This document shows positions 39,476 through 46,351 of a stretch of DNA of 64,000 bases, in pieces; position 1 is the first letter of the stretch; each line of letters starts with the position of its first letter. The stretch is from Echinometra lucunter (lineage: Eukaryota; Echinodermata; Echinoidea; Camarodonta; Echinometridae). The stretch covers positions 9,732,819-9,796,818 of the forward strand of contig CM057158.1 of assembly GCA_029962745.1 (NCBI GenBank). Reading direction: 5' to 3'. The notes below the pieces were generated by a model. The model was not told where the DNA came from, ran no database searches, and saw nothing but the letters and a program-made list of their open reading frames with translations. Both the position numbers and the translations under genes were made by a program.

Positions 39476-41110
39476 GAGGGAAGAGGAAGGAGGGAAAAAG
39501 AAAAAAGAAAGATGAGTAAGGTGCCCAAATAGAGTCATATTCGGCTTATTTGCTTGTGCATTTTGACGACGAAATAACACTGGTAACACGAAAGAGAGCC
39601 TATTTTTCCTCGCTCACTGCGCTCGCTCGTATTATATTAAGATACAGGATGTTTTCGGAAAGCAAACACATTTGCCAAGTGAAATAAACAAATATATAAT
39701 TTAGATATTTTGGGGCCCATCATGTATTTTGTTGAAGAATTATCACCTCTATACCATAAAAAAGAGTAAATATATTTTTCCTCGCTCGCTGCGCTCGCTC
39801 GTATAATATTTAGATACAGGATGGTCTTTGAAAGCAAATAGATTAGGTAGGAGGGGTGACCAAATATATCACAATAGGTATCTTAAAGGCCCATCATGTA
39901 TTTTGATGAAGAACTTTCACTTCTACCATGAAAAGGAGTATTTTTCCTCGCACGCTAGGCTCGCTTGTACGATATTCAGATACAAGATGGATTTGGGAAA
40001 GCAAACGAATTCGGCAAGCGAGGCCCATCATGTACTTTGATGAAGAGTTATCACCTACCATAAAAAGAGTATATATATTTTTACTCGCTCGCTGCGCTCG
40101 CTCGTATGATATTACGATTTAGGATGATCTTTGAAAGCGAATGAATCATGTGAGAGAGGTGACCAAATATATGATTTAGATATCTTTAAGCCCATCATGT
40201 AGTTTGATGAAGAACTATCACTTCTACGAAAGAGAGTGTATATTTATCCTCGCTCGCTCGTATTATATTTAGATAGAGAATGTTTTCGGCAAGCTAACAC
40301 ATTCAGCAGGTGAGGTGAACAAATATAATTTGGAAGGAAAATATAATAGAGGCACACAATTGAACATGCCTCGTGGGCTTTATACAGTTGAATTTGTCGA
40401 CGTTGGTCATCGGCAATCGGAGGCATAATATGTCGGCAATCTGGCCTCTAAACCCCCCCCCCCCCCCCCATTAAGAAAAGTCTAGCGACGCCCCTGTGTC
40501 TACATGTAGGTAAGAAATACAAAATTTTCAATGAAGGCTTGTTCAGATATGACGAGGCATATCCTTATGGATTTTTTGTGTATAAGTGAATGGGATATGA
40601 GGTGGCAAAGAAAAAAAAATGCTGAGGCAAGATGCATATTTTTGCCTCCTGGCAGCAAAAAGCTATGGACCAATCAAATTCTTAAAAATCAGGGCAAAAT
40701 ATGTCATGAGTTTGTCTGTGCAGCTTTTGACAAAACACTCTTTTCTTTGTATATGAGCTTTGACGCGTTAACACACGTTCAATACCATAGGTGGTGTGGT
40801 TTACTGTGCCATACATGTATGTGAACACTAAAAAAAAAAGGGGGGTTTGCCACGGAGTTTCCCTCTTCAGACTTGAATGAGCCTCAAGAACAAACCGTTC
40901 AGTGTCTTCATATTTTTCATGACCAACATTTATCATATTACACATAGCTTGACAGACATTACAATCTGTACATTTTCAAATAAGATAGATATTTATTACA
41001 CTTTAAATCATATCTACATCAATAAGTAACACATCATACCCAGTTTATCTTACCTGCAGAATAAAGTTCTTCCACAGAAGGAGACCAAACTGGTTCAGTC
41101 GCCTTCCCAT
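1..41110 (-). CDS. ABCA3: ABC transporter subfamily A, full-size, ABCA3-like (C-terminus cut by window edge)
   Basis: This is a full-size ABCA transporter; relatives use ATP to move or flip lipids across plasma or endosomal/lamellar membranes. I assembled 40 minus-strand coding exons by reading splice sites and protein similarity. All have GT-AG introns and all phases join, giving about 5,288 coding nt (about 1,763 codons) without a stop before the left edge. Domain order is TM1, short first extracellular domain, TM2-6, NBD1 (Walker A GHNGAGKT near residue 553), linker, TM7, large second extracellular domain, TM8-12, NBD2 (Walker A GVNGAGKT near 1482). The start ATG (41110-41108) gives [15 protein letters not shown], a typical ABCA N-terminus. 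Human ABCA3 is about 1,704 residues and also has a short first extracellular domain, hence the name. Orthology to ABCA3 rather than another A-subfamily member is inferred. Only a few residues and the stop should lie beyond position 1. Confidence 0.93.
1160..1281 (+). repeat. Likely 3' end of a LINE/SINE with (AATC)n tail
   Basis: A short block ends in GGGTATAAATAAAGAG and then a (ATCA)n tail, like the 3' ends of non-LTR elements. Only the tail style supports the call. Confidence 0.35.
1290..1480 (+). repeat. tRNA-derived SINE
   Basis: The head at 1298-1370 looks like a tRNA: A box TGGCCAAGTGG, B box GGTTCGAATCC, and 5' GTGTTGT that can pair with 3' GCGGCAC. The anticodon stem does not pair well. 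A tRNA-unrelated tail follows (AATGTCCTTTGACAAG), and similar tails occur in the SINE at 28003. It lies in the ABCA intron between exons 38 and 39. Confidence 0.65.
1492..1512. repeat. (GA)n microsatellite
   Basis: Uninterrupted GA dinucleotides of about 10 units. Other short low-complexity tracts in the ABCA introns are C runs at 2387-2401, 9569-9580 and 16674-16684 and A-rich 8523-8561. Confidence 0.95.
4812..4906 (-). repeat. Decayed duplicate of ABCA exon 31 with donor site
   Basis: A copy of nearly all of exon 31 (true exon 4986-5075) lies in the following intron. The shared core reads GAGAAGGGTTTGGTT, and the copy ends AAG/GTAGG like the true exon. A two-base insertion shifts its frame and it meets a stop, so it cannot replace exon 31. 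Confidence 0.8.
5515..5658. mobile_element. MITE, GGGCCC-ended family, copy 1
   Basis: A 144-bp element with inverted ends: GGGCCCATTCCATAAAACTT at the left and the reverse complement of GGGCCCCATTTCATAAAACTT at the right. It has no coding capacity and lies in the ABCA intron between exons 29 and 30. It is related to the copy at 10837. Confidence 0.75.
6379..13725 (-). CDS. ABCA3: ABCA exons 20-29: TMD2 and second extracellular domain
   Basis: Exons: 13725-13454, 12742-12569, 11992-11904, 11217-11034, 10417-10295, 9724-9608, 8925-8752, 8287-8177, 7600-7437, 6517-6379 (residues about 890-1405). Exon 20 starts with the typical [10 protein letters not shown] stretch and then TM7. Exons 20-24 form the large extracellular loop, with several Cys (CCTYNN; NCPSC; ECSVG) likely to be disulphide-linked. 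Exons 25-29 give TM8-TM12. Exon 26 carries the family motif [10 protein letters not shown] followed by [10 protein letters not shown]. Exon 26 has a second usable-looking acceptor 195 nt upstream (see findings). Intron contents are mostly short repeats. Confidence 0.9.
6720..7262. repeat. (ATCC/ATTC)n tetranucleotide repeat, about 540 bp
   Basis: Long degenerate CATC/CATT array in an ABCA intron. Open frames of up to 150 codons here (His-Pro-Ser-Ile repeats) arise only from the repeat and are not genes. Confidence 0.95.
7258..7340 (-). repeat. Decayed partial duplicate of ABCA exon 28
   Basis: A copy of the 3' half of exon 28 lies just downstream of it in the next intron. It reads [13 protein letters not shown] against [13 protein letters not shown], then reaches a stop. 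The donor has lost its GT (CTGAGTAA against CTGTGAGTAA), so it is a dead exon relic. Confidence 0.8.
9057..9205 (-). repeat. Partial duplicate of ABCA exon 26 with upstream intron; possible alternative acceptor at 9120
   Basis: This is a diverged copy of 8863-9011. It covers the 5' half of exon 26, its acceptor and about 75 nt of upstream intron. The copy reads [21 protein letters not shown] against [21 protein letters not shown] in the true exon. Its acceptor (CTGATAG at 9121) keeps an AG and a pyrimidine run. The two acceptors are 195 nt apart and the frame between them is open, so use of the upstream site would add 65 residues. Confidence 0.8.
9287..9379. mobile_element. TTAA-flanked mini-MITE, copy 1
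   Basis: A 93-bp unit bounded by TTAA on both sides. Ends are CCCACTGAGCATGA and the reverse complement of CCTGTTGAATATGA, which match at 10 of 14 positions. TTAA targets are typical of piggyBac-type transposons. Copies at 11322 and 15338. Confidence 0.65.
9484..9530 (+). repeat. SINE tail relic
   Basis: This block (ATCAGATGGTGAGGTTAAAG and onward) resembles the tail of the SINE at 1290-1480. No tRNA-like head was recognised. Confidence 0.4.
10080..10279. mobile_element. MITE with about 28-bp terminal inverted repeats, next to exon 24 donor
   Basis: A 200-bp element with ends TGACATTTGCTCC/GCGACAATT and the inverted TGACGTTTGCTCC/GCGACAATT. Its core is a C-rich run of CCTAAC-like repeats. 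It lies only about 15 nt from the donor of ABCA exon 24 (10295). A related relic is at 62534-62712. Confidence 0.75.
10723..10799. repeat. (AAT)n microsatellite
   Basis: About 24 uninterrupted AAT units in an ABCA intron. Confidence 0.97.
10837..10977. mobile_element. MITE, GGGCCC-ended family, copy 2
   Basis: A 141-bp element with near-perfect inverted ends GGGCCCCGTTGCATAAAACT of over 20 bp. It has internal ATCAATGGTAAC/GTTACC inverted motifs and no coding capacity. The ends match the copy at 5515. Confidence 0.85.
11322..11414. mobile_element. TTAA-flanked mini-MITE, copy 2
   Basis: The same family as 9287-9379 and 15338-15431. It shares GAGCATGATTTTATTTTGG and ends CAACAGG/TTAA; the left target reads CTAA. 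Confidence 0.6.
11743..11840 (-). repeat. 3' end of a non-LTR element, minus orientation
   Basis: On the minus strand it reads GGCGCTCTACAAATACATCA and then (ATTGG)n, the usual 3' end of CR1/L2-type LINEs and their SINEs. Confidence 0.5.
12990..13284. repeat. (GAA/GAG)n purine tract, about 295 bp
   Basis: Almost pure purine on the plus strand. Open frames on both strands here (poly-Glu/Lys, poly-Leu/Ser) are repeat artefacts. An A run precedes it at 12918-12936. It lies in ABCA intron 20. Confidence 0.97.
14530..18311 (-). CDS. ABCA3: ABCA exons 14-19: first nucleotide-binding domain and linker
   Basis: Exons: 18311-18030, 17077-16959, 16175-16029, 15651-15562, 15193-15009, 14793-14530 (residues about 528-889). 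Visible motifs in order: Walker [11 protein letters not shown] (about 553), Q-loop GLCPQH, signature LSGGM (about 652), Walker [13 protein letters not shown] (about 672), and H-loop LTTHF. The regulatory part follows with [26 protein letters not shown] and [11 protein letters not shown]. Exon 19 continues into a poorly conserved cytosolic linker rich in Pro, Ala and Asn before TM7. All catalytic residues are intact, so this domain should bind and hydrolyse ATP. Introns 16176-16958 and 17078-18029 hold no gene; the latter carries a TTAA element. Confidence 0.93.
14925..14984. repeat. (ATC)n microsatellite
   Basis: About 18 units, just downstream of ABCA exon 18. Confidence 0.97.
15338..15431. 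mobile_element. TTAA-flanked mini-MITE, copy 3
   Basis: Third copy of the 93-bp family, with TTAA at both ends (15338-15341 and 15428-15431). Confidence 0.6.
15731..15785 (-). repeat. Partial duplicate of ABCA exon 17 acceptor region
   Basis: This stretch resembles 15621-15676, which spans the 5' part of exon 17 and its acceptor. Both share AAGCTTCATCCCT or AGCTTCATCCCT followed by RCAAAGATTA. It lies upstream of the exon on the minus strand. Confidence 0.65.
17195..17621. mobile_element. TTAA-flanked MITE of about 425 bp, copy 1
   Basis: It begins TTAACCCATTTATGACAG and ends CTGTCACAAAGGAGTTAA, an inverted pair. It aligns along its length with 49829-50242 in SPG7 and lies in ABCA intron 14. 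There is no open frame of note, so it is non-autonomous; the TTAA target suggests piggyBac. Confidence 0.8.
18710..41110 (-). CDS. ABCA3: ABCA exons 1-13: TMD1 and first extracellular domain
   Basis: Coding exons in transcript order: 41110-41054, 39071-38998, 34270-34239, 33459-33331, 27232-27113, 26774-26624, 26199-26070, 24844-24734, 24015-23872, 21822-21626, 21016-20816, 19454-19322, 18811-18710. They encode residues 1-527. Exons 1-2 give the cytosolic LLLWKN start and TM1. Exons 3-7 give the first extracellular domain of about 200 residues, with a Cys and an N-glycosylation-type NGTS/NNT in exon 4. Exons 8-11 give TM2-TM6, with the family motif [16 protein letters not shown] in exon 9. 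Exon 12 holds the conserved PSYWCG segment before NBD1. Exon 3 is only 32 nt. The two longest introns (4.7 and 6.1 kb) are here and are described separately. Confidence 0.9.
19629..20124. mobile_element. TTAA-flanked MITE of 496 bp
   Basis: Ends are TTAAAGGCATTGGCTAAC and GTTAACCAGTGCCTTTAA, a clear inverted pair including the TTAA. It contains CGCGCATGCGCA, which resembles an NRF-1 site. It lies in ABCA intron 11. Confidence 0.75.
20560..20765 (-). mobile_element. Family A satellite element, one monomer plus terminal hairpin
   Basis: A short copy of the element at 22498-23811. It has one monomer (AATCTAATCAGATCATTGTC), a GACGGACGG run and the GCCTCCG...GAGGC end hairpin. It abuts exon 11. 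Confidence 0.75.
21505..21565 (-). repeat. Partial duplicate of ABCA exon 10 donor region
   Basis: This resembles 21596-21655, which spans the 3' end of exon 10 and its donor. Minus-strand copies read TTACAAGTCAAGATTGGA/GTAAGTC here and CTACAAGTCATCCTCAGA/GTGAGTC at the true donor. It lies downstream of the exon. Confidence 0.6.
22498..23811 (-). mobile_element. Family A element: about eight tandem monomers of 145-153 bp
   Basis: Tandem units share ATACATGAGCCAAGTTTGA and AATCTAATGAGATCATTGTC. The right end has GGACGGACGG and a hairpin ending GGCGGAGGCAT; the left end CCTCTGCC may be its decayed inverted partner. Units contain TGACCTTTGACC motifs, and perfect DR1 sites were seen near 23020 and 23472. 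It lies in ABCA intron 9 close to exon 9. No transposase is seen. Confidence 0.85.
24020..24046. repeat. (AAATC)n, probable LINE tail
   Basis: A short pentanucleotide run immediately upstream of exon 9 (minus strand). Similar runs end non-LTR relics at 45455 and 28370. Confidence 0.5.
25095..25806. repeat. Direct tandem duplication of a 356-bp intron segment
   Basis: Units 25095-25450 and 25451-25806 are nearly identical end to end, differing by a few substitutions and A/T run lengths. It lies in ABCA intron 7 and has no coding content. The high identity suggests a recent event. Confidence 0.9.
26818..27030. repeat. (ATC)n microsatellites
   Basis: A pure run at 26818-26876 and a degenerate one at about 26945-27030, in ABCA intron 5. 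Confidence 0.95.
27360..27615 (-). repeat. tRNA-derived SINE, minus orientation
   Basis: The minus strand has an A-box-like GTGGCGTAGTGGG and a B-box-like GGTTCAAGTC (27550-27605), then a tail with CTTTTGGCAAGGCACTTTCC, a phrase common in deuterostome tRNA-SINEs. Confidence 0.65.
28003..28362 (+). repeat. tRNA-derived SINE with (ATT)n tail
   Basis: A weak tRNA-like head with B box GAAGTTTGAGTCCC, then ATGTCTTTTGGCAAAACATT and a body ending in a long ATT/ATC repeat. This is the longest SINE copy in the window. Confidence 0.65.
28363..28600 (-). repeat. LINE 3' end and (ATT/ATC)n repeat
   Basis: Minus strand: a body ending AATAAATAAATTGAATTGAA, then (TTGAA)n. A (ATT/ATC)n tract follows at 28498-28595. 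Confidence 0.5.
29745..29925. repeat. GC-rich intronic island of unknown origin
   Basis: CCAGGGCT motifs repeat three times with GCCCGGCCGCCC and GGGGCGAATTCGCCCC. It stands out from its AT-rich flanks and is probably a repeat; I do not recognise the family. Confidence 0.4.
30056..30142. repeat. Palindromic TACCATGGTAA repeat (possible MITE)
   Basis: AGTACCATGGTAA at the left, CCATGGTAC inside, and TTACCATGGTAACTT at the right. The 87-bp unit may fold on itself. Confidence 0.5.
31756..32526. mobile_element. Foldback element, 770 bp with about 220-bp inverted arms
   Basis: The left arm starts ACAAAAAAGTAACTCCCCCC and the right arm is its reverse complement. The arms align for roughly 220 bp (31756-31980 against 32300-32526) with modest divergence, around a unique core of about 320 bp. 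It has no long open frame, so it is non-autonomous. It lies in ABCA intron 4. Confidence 0.85.
34070..34128. repeat. (GA)n microsatellite
   Basis: A GA/GAGG run in intron 3 of the ABCA gene. A C/A run also occurs at 34508-34530 in intron 2. Confidence 0.9.
34271..38997 (-). other. ABCA intron 2 (4.7 kb)
   Basis: AT-rich. It holds a large inverted repeat (35156-35437) and a scattered GTAACRTATCTGG motif (about 37000-38180). Open frames up to about 80 codons show no codon pattern or family I recognise. No gene is supported. Confidence 0.8.
35156..35437. repeat. Large imperfect palindrome, about 110-bp arms and 50-bp loop
   Basis: Left arm 35156-35266 and right arm 35316-35437 are reverse complements, with long exact stretches such as GAAGGGATGTTCTTTTGACT. 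The strand could form a hairpin. Confidence 0.85.
39348..40496. mobile_element. 1.15-kb non-autonomous DNA element with CpG-rich subrepeats
   Basis: Inverted ends CAGGGGCGTCGCTAGA (16 bp, perfect), then G/C runs inside each end. The core has five units of about 136-169 bp, each starting CCTCGCTCGCTGCGCTCGCT or a variant, and a (GA)n. No transposase. It lies in ABCA intron 1. Confidence 0.8.
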
Positions 41111-41160
41111 CGTTGTTACTCAGAAGCTTTCTCTCATAAAGCTCAGCCTCATATATGAAT
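41054..41160 (-). other. ABCA first coding exon with probable 5' UTR
   Basis: On the minus strand an acceptor-like sequence (ATTAACAG) ends at 41161, followed by 50 nt of leader, then the ATG at 41110, 19 codons and a good donor (CAG/GTAAGA) at 41053. The leader is AT-rich and has an upstream ATG at about 41152 in another frame. If the acceptor is used, at least one non-coding exon lies further upstream. The coding part is firm; the 5' boundary is inferred. Confidence 0.55.
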
Positions 41161-41828
41161 CTGTTAATATCTCGATAAGATTAAAGCCTTTCAGTTCCTG
41201 CTTTGAAAATATTTTTTTTCCCTTTTGTTTCTTTTGTTGATATCTGGGCTAGGCCTTCTGAGGATTAACTACAATAAAGTGTGCATAGTTTCTGTTTCCT
41301 TTGTTTGTAGCCAAGACCTGAAAGAAAACATATGAACATGAATTAGTGTGCAAAGATGATGATGGCAGGTTTGAAACGTAATTAAATGAACTTTAATTGA
41401 AAACTGATTTAATATCAAATATTGCACTGTAATTGTTAGGATACAGGATACCATGATTCATAAACTCTAAATATGAGCTCAGTGACTGCTATTTCTGGTA
41501 CAAGGTTAAATTAGTCCTGAATTACTTTCCTTTTTTGCCCACTCTGTATTTCGAATTTGTTTTGCTTTTAGCATTTTCAATTCTTTTTGTTGCTTCTTAA
41601 GATTTAATTTGAAAAATTCACATATCACACTTGCCAACTCTACTGATTTAGGTGGTAAACAACTGCTTTTCATGGAATTTAACCACATACCTCACTGTAA
41701 TCTAAAAACAACAAAAAATAGTAATCTACTACTTTTTTATCATTCAGTTTTGGTAAGTATGTCATTTTATTTTAAAGGTCACATTCACCTTACAGTGCAT
41801 AGTCTGATATTAAAATTCTTTAGGATTC

Positions 41829-41965
41829 TTCTTCTTCTTCTTCTTCTTCTTCTTCTTCTTTTTCTTCTTCCTCCTTCTTCTTTTTCTTCTTCCTTCTTCT
41901 TCTTCTTCCTTTTTCTCCTTCTCCTTCTTCTTCCTTCTTCTTCTTCTACTTCTCCTCCTCTTTCT
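41829..41965. repeat. (TTC)n polypyrimidine tract
   Basis: About 137 bp of TTC/TCC upstream of the ABCA start codon. The frames within it (poly-Leu, poly-Arg/Lys) are artefacts. Confidence 0.97.
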
Positions 41966-43198
41966 TCAGCTAGCACTAGCTCAGTGTAAGCAATTTGAAT
42001 ATGGCTGCAAAGATTTTCAAACAGAGAACTTGGACCCTGAATTACCTTAAAAAGGAGAATTAAACAGTCAAATTAGTAAGTTTAACACATTCTTGAATAA
42101 ATGGATCCTAGGTTTAGCCACAGAAAATGATGTATCCGTCAAAATGAATTTTCAACGATTTTTTCATTTTCATTTTTCATTGGTCAGCGCTGGCAATGAC
42201 CAGTTTTGACAGCAGAGCCTGTGGCCCGGCTTAGCGCTTCTGTCTCTGAGTGAGGAGAGCCAATCCTACCCAAACAAAAGGCTACCAGTAACGATGTTGA
42301 TGAACGGGAGGCAGAATTTTTTGTCGAACAGTCAGACTGCCTAGACTATATGGAAGTGTATCCTATTACCGAACATAGATTCAGTCCTATAAAATACAAT
42401 ATTCTCTAAATATTTATCAAACTTCCACCATGAAAACTCAATCCCTACAGAAAAAGAAGAAAATTTTTCAAAGACGAGTAGTCTTTGATCCGATATCACC
42501 TTCCAATCGCACCCCTCTCCGCACATGCAGCGTTTTGGTGACCTGAAAATAGAATTGTATTACCGAACGTGCATTTCCTATGGAAAATGGTTGGACAAAG
42601 TACCAAATCGACAATCAGTTAGTTTGACCATTTTTTGCTTTTGGAGAAAACAATGATATCACAAAAGTGTTTTTGCCTCATTTTTGTCATCTTCTTTTTG
42701 AAATGGGAGAATGTTGCATTCTAAGTGCAAGAAATTAATTTTGGACGCATAAATGCGCGTTTGGTAATCACAGACTATACTGAGCGATGACATCAGATTC
42801 GGAAATTAAGAAAGGTGAAAGATTGAATAGATCTAGATCTAGCATGTTGCTGATCACTCTGTGCAATTTCAAAGCAGATTTGATTATTACACCTGGAAAA
42901 TTTGCGCATGGATACGAAAGTGCAATTTAGCGCCAACAATCCTACTGTGTCAGTGTATGTACTGTGGGCTTGTCTGTGGCCAAAACCACGCATTATCATG
43001 AAATAGAAAACCACCGCTTACTTTGTACAGCTCAGTGCTTTATTCAGTCACACTCCATTCTCTTTGTACACAAGTGCATGTGTCAAATGAACAAATGGTT
43101 TCCTAAACCACGATATGGCCAAAACCACTCATCCTGTGTACTCGGTCAATGAATTGACCTCGTCCTGCAAAAGCGACAAGTCTATATAGGATGGGGGG

Positions 43199-43416
43199 TT
43201 GGGTGTCCGGACACGTAACAAAAATGGAGCAATTTTTTTTGTCTATGGATTAAACAAAAACTATGCATTGCTTTTTGCTAATCATCATCACTATTTGTTA
43301 GCTATAATATTGTCTAACAGTTTGTGCTAAAACATTTAAGAGATTTGCTTGTGAACTTTTTCAATTGGCTGTTTAAAATCGACTGTCCGGAGTTACAACC
43401 TGTCCGGACATCCAAC
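43199..43416. mobile_element. MITE-like element with TGTCCGGACA ends
   Basis: Left end TTGGGTGTCCGGACACGTAAC, right end GTTACAACCTGTCCGGACAT, an inverted pair over about 15 bp. It is 218 bp with no coding capacity. Confidence 0.55.
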
Positions 43417-43957
43417 AACTGGGTATACCGAAACAGCATAGCATACTTTTGTGTGTGTTACTCTGCGGAAAGCTGTCGATCTACGAGTCTGATAAGCGTC
43501 AGTTTTTTTTCTTAAAATTCACCATTTTCAGTTAATTCATCAGATATGAAGCAGAAAGGGGAAAATTGAGAGCCTCAGGAACATTACTGGTAAGTAAAAT
43601 CAAAACTTTTCTTCTCTATTAAAGAAGATCTAAGTCAATGAATGTATTTCGGCACTTTCGTGTTCGTGCCAGAAATTAGTTTCCTATTCAAATCGCCGTT
43701 TTGACCTACCGGTACGGGTGGCCAAAACCGTACTCTATGATATCACTATGTCAGCGTCATGCATCACCGGGGAGACGGAGCGAGGCTGCCCATCGATGTC
43801 CGCTCAGCTCGGTTAGCAGCAAGGCTGTATGCTGCCGACACGTTCGTACACCTGGCTATTTCTTCAGTTGAAGAAGGAAAAAAAAACAATATAAAATAGA
43901 CTGGTACAGCAATTTCAGTCTTGTGGCAAATGCCTATCTACTCCAGGAGACTCTTAC

Positions 43958-44230
43958 CTTTTTTCTTTTATTGAAAGTACCGTATTTCACTAGTTGTTTG
44001 ATCCAGGACGGACGTCAGCGCACAGCCTCCGCGCACTCTCTCTGACTCTGTTTTCTGCACATATTTGCGATGATATGATATGATGATGCATATCAGAGCT
44101 AGAGGTGCCATGCCGTGCCGCGCGCCGGTGATGCAATACTAGTATGCGCTACAATATATGGAAAGCCAATTAAGCCAAAGGGTGGGTCGTAGTTATACAG
44201 CTCGACCAGGGCCCCGGCTCACCGTATCGT
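43958..44230 (-). promoter_or_regulatory. Candidate ABCA promoter / non-coding first exon
   Basis: Compared with its AT-rich surroundings this stretch is CpG-denser. On the minus strand it ends in a strong donor-like sequence AAG/GTAAGAG at 43958/43957, which could splice to the acceptor at 41161. No TATA box is evident to me and the transcription start cannot be placed. This is inference from composition and one splice-like site. Confidence 0.3.
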
Positions 44231-44389
44231 AGTAATTACGTACAGCACTCTTTTCTTTTTTTTTTTTTTTTCGTCACTAGTTGATATACTCCTCAGTTTC
44301 TTAGTGTTTTGTATGTACTCTTCAGCAAGCGCTTTGGTGGAACCGACCCCGGAACCGACTCGGTTTGATCGATGATATTTGTAATCACC

Positions 44390-44869
44390 GGCGTAAATCC
44401 ACTTTGAGGAGTGGGGGGGGGGGGGGGGGGGTGATCGACTTTTTGGGCTTTTGGCCGATTTTTTGCCTGTTGAATTTACACTTAAGTATAAACACACACT
44501 CTCACGCACCCACACGGACCCCTTACACACATTTTAATTTCTATTCTGCGAGCGAGCCAAAAATGACCACTTTTCTGGTTTTTAATCACATTTTCAAATA
44601 TAAATTCTTAAATATGATGAGCGAGCGAAGCTAGCTAGCCAAAAATAACCACTTTTTTGTGGTTTTCAACCGCATTTTCAAATAAACATTCTAAAATATG
44701 ATGGTTGTTTATGACAGATTTTTTTATTTATCAAAATTTGACTAACTGATTAATTCAAATATCATTTCTTCCTTAAAAATTGTGGGGGGATGTTTGTACA
44801 AACCATCCCCCTCCTCTCGAAAAAATGGGGGTGATATATCCCCCACCCCCCCCCCCCCGGATTTACGCC
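44390..44869. mobile_element. 480-bp element with GGCGTAAATCC inverted ends and G/C runs
   Basis: A perfect 11-bp inverted end at each side, each followed inward by a long G (or C) run. The core includes GCGAGCGAAGCTAGCTAGCC. The architecture resembles the element at 39348-40496. Confidence 0.65.
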
Positions 44870-45369
44870 AATGTTTATAATGTTACTCAATTATCATCAT
44901 AGCATAATCATGCAAATGAAAACCTGACTCTGCAACATGCTTCCTTTTTCATTGTTTTTTTTATTTTTTTATTTTGGGGAACCCAAAATAGGTACAAGAA
45001 GGAGGCCGGTCCAAAATGATATCCCGGGCTGTTATTTTCATTTGCGATGTGAATTGTCTCTTTCGCCCGTGATTGAAATATATTGCAGTTGTTATCTTAT
45101 TTCAAAAGATTATTATTATTATTACAGAATAATGATATGCCTTAAACTTACAGAACAATATATTCTTTCCTCTACCTTGCTGATATTTATATGTAGGCCT
45201 ATCATTGTGTTCTTGTATGTGCTGAACTATTTTCTGTTAATGTTTTGCTGTTAAAATTTGCTGTAAATATGTTTCATCTGTATATAGTGCTAAATACCAC
45301 CAGTCAAGTTGTTCTGTTCTCTTTATAGGACCCAATTGTGAATAAGCTCTCGAGCTTTCAGATCATGGG

Positions 45370-45476
45370 TCATCCTGTCAAGCTTTTATGAACTTCTACT
45401 TTATATGTATATGTTCTTTGTCACTATGTATATCGGCTTGACAAATAAATCATATCAAATCAAATCAAATCAAAAT
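45370..45476 (+). repeat. LINE 3' tail with (AAATC)n
   Basis: The end GGCTTGACAAATAAATCATA followed by AAATC units is typical of a CR1/L2-type 3' end. The body upstream (from about 44940) may belong to it. Confidence 0.5.
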
Positions 45477-46059
45477 CATACTATTTTAAAGCGAATTGCT
45501 TTTGGTATTCTGTTTCCTCTTTCGTACAAGAGTCAGTATCCTCTGTCCAGTTCGAAATATTGTCAAGAAGTGGCTGTGAAAAGGGTAAAGTTTGCACTTG
45601 GTATGTAGGTTTTCTATTATGCCTAATTTTCTTTCTTGTTTGTGAGGTAGGTAAAAGGGTAGATTTCTTATGTATTTTCTTATGTATACTGTTAAGTACT
45701 TGGAACTGAGTGCATTTTTTGCGGTATATATTTTCCCGAATAAACATGGAACGAGGCAGGGGTGGGAGTGGTGAAGCAACCGTTCCACCAAGAATTTTGA
45801 ACAGTCGGGCAGCTCCTTCCCCATATTCAATACAATAAAATGGTGATACAAGTACCGCAGTTTTTATGTATACTATTTTGAAACCAAAATTACTTTGTCT
45901 GCATGAAGGATATAGTTTTATTAGTTTTTGATCACGTTATTTGCTTGAATTCATAAAAAAAATAGGAACAGCAGAAAAGTAATATTCCTTCGATCAACTT
46001 CATCGTCCTCGCTATAGTGTTCCCGTAAATACGATTATGCTTGCATCGTTATAATTCAT

Positions 46060-46351
46060 TTAAAGCCAGAGCGGACTGGTGCCCTTTTATGAGATTTCGA
46101 AATAGCGCCATCTCAGTCCTGAACTACTGATTCTGTCCCGTTTTTTCTCCCAGCATGCACCATTCTGATCAACACGAGCTTTATTTTTGAGATACATCTG
46201 TAAAAATGCATATGTATTCAGACTGAGGCAGTTCACTAGAAGCCAAGAAGGGCGTAATGTTTCTAAGACACTCTCTGGTTGTGAGTAGCCGCAAGCTGTT
46301 GTAAATACATCATTTCAGAGCTATATAAGCGCCAGTTCACTGTGGCTTTAA
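46060..46351. mobile_element. TTAA-flanked MITE of 292 bp
   Basis: TTAA at 46060-46063 and 46348-46351. Inside these the ends AGCCAGAGCGGACTGGTGC and the inverted AGCCACAGTGAACTGGCGC match well. Confidence 0.7.

Noticed and set aside
45486..45851. Minus-strand open frame of 121 codons between the two genes
   Set aside because: No recognisable family and no splice or start context; it may be chance or a repeat relic.
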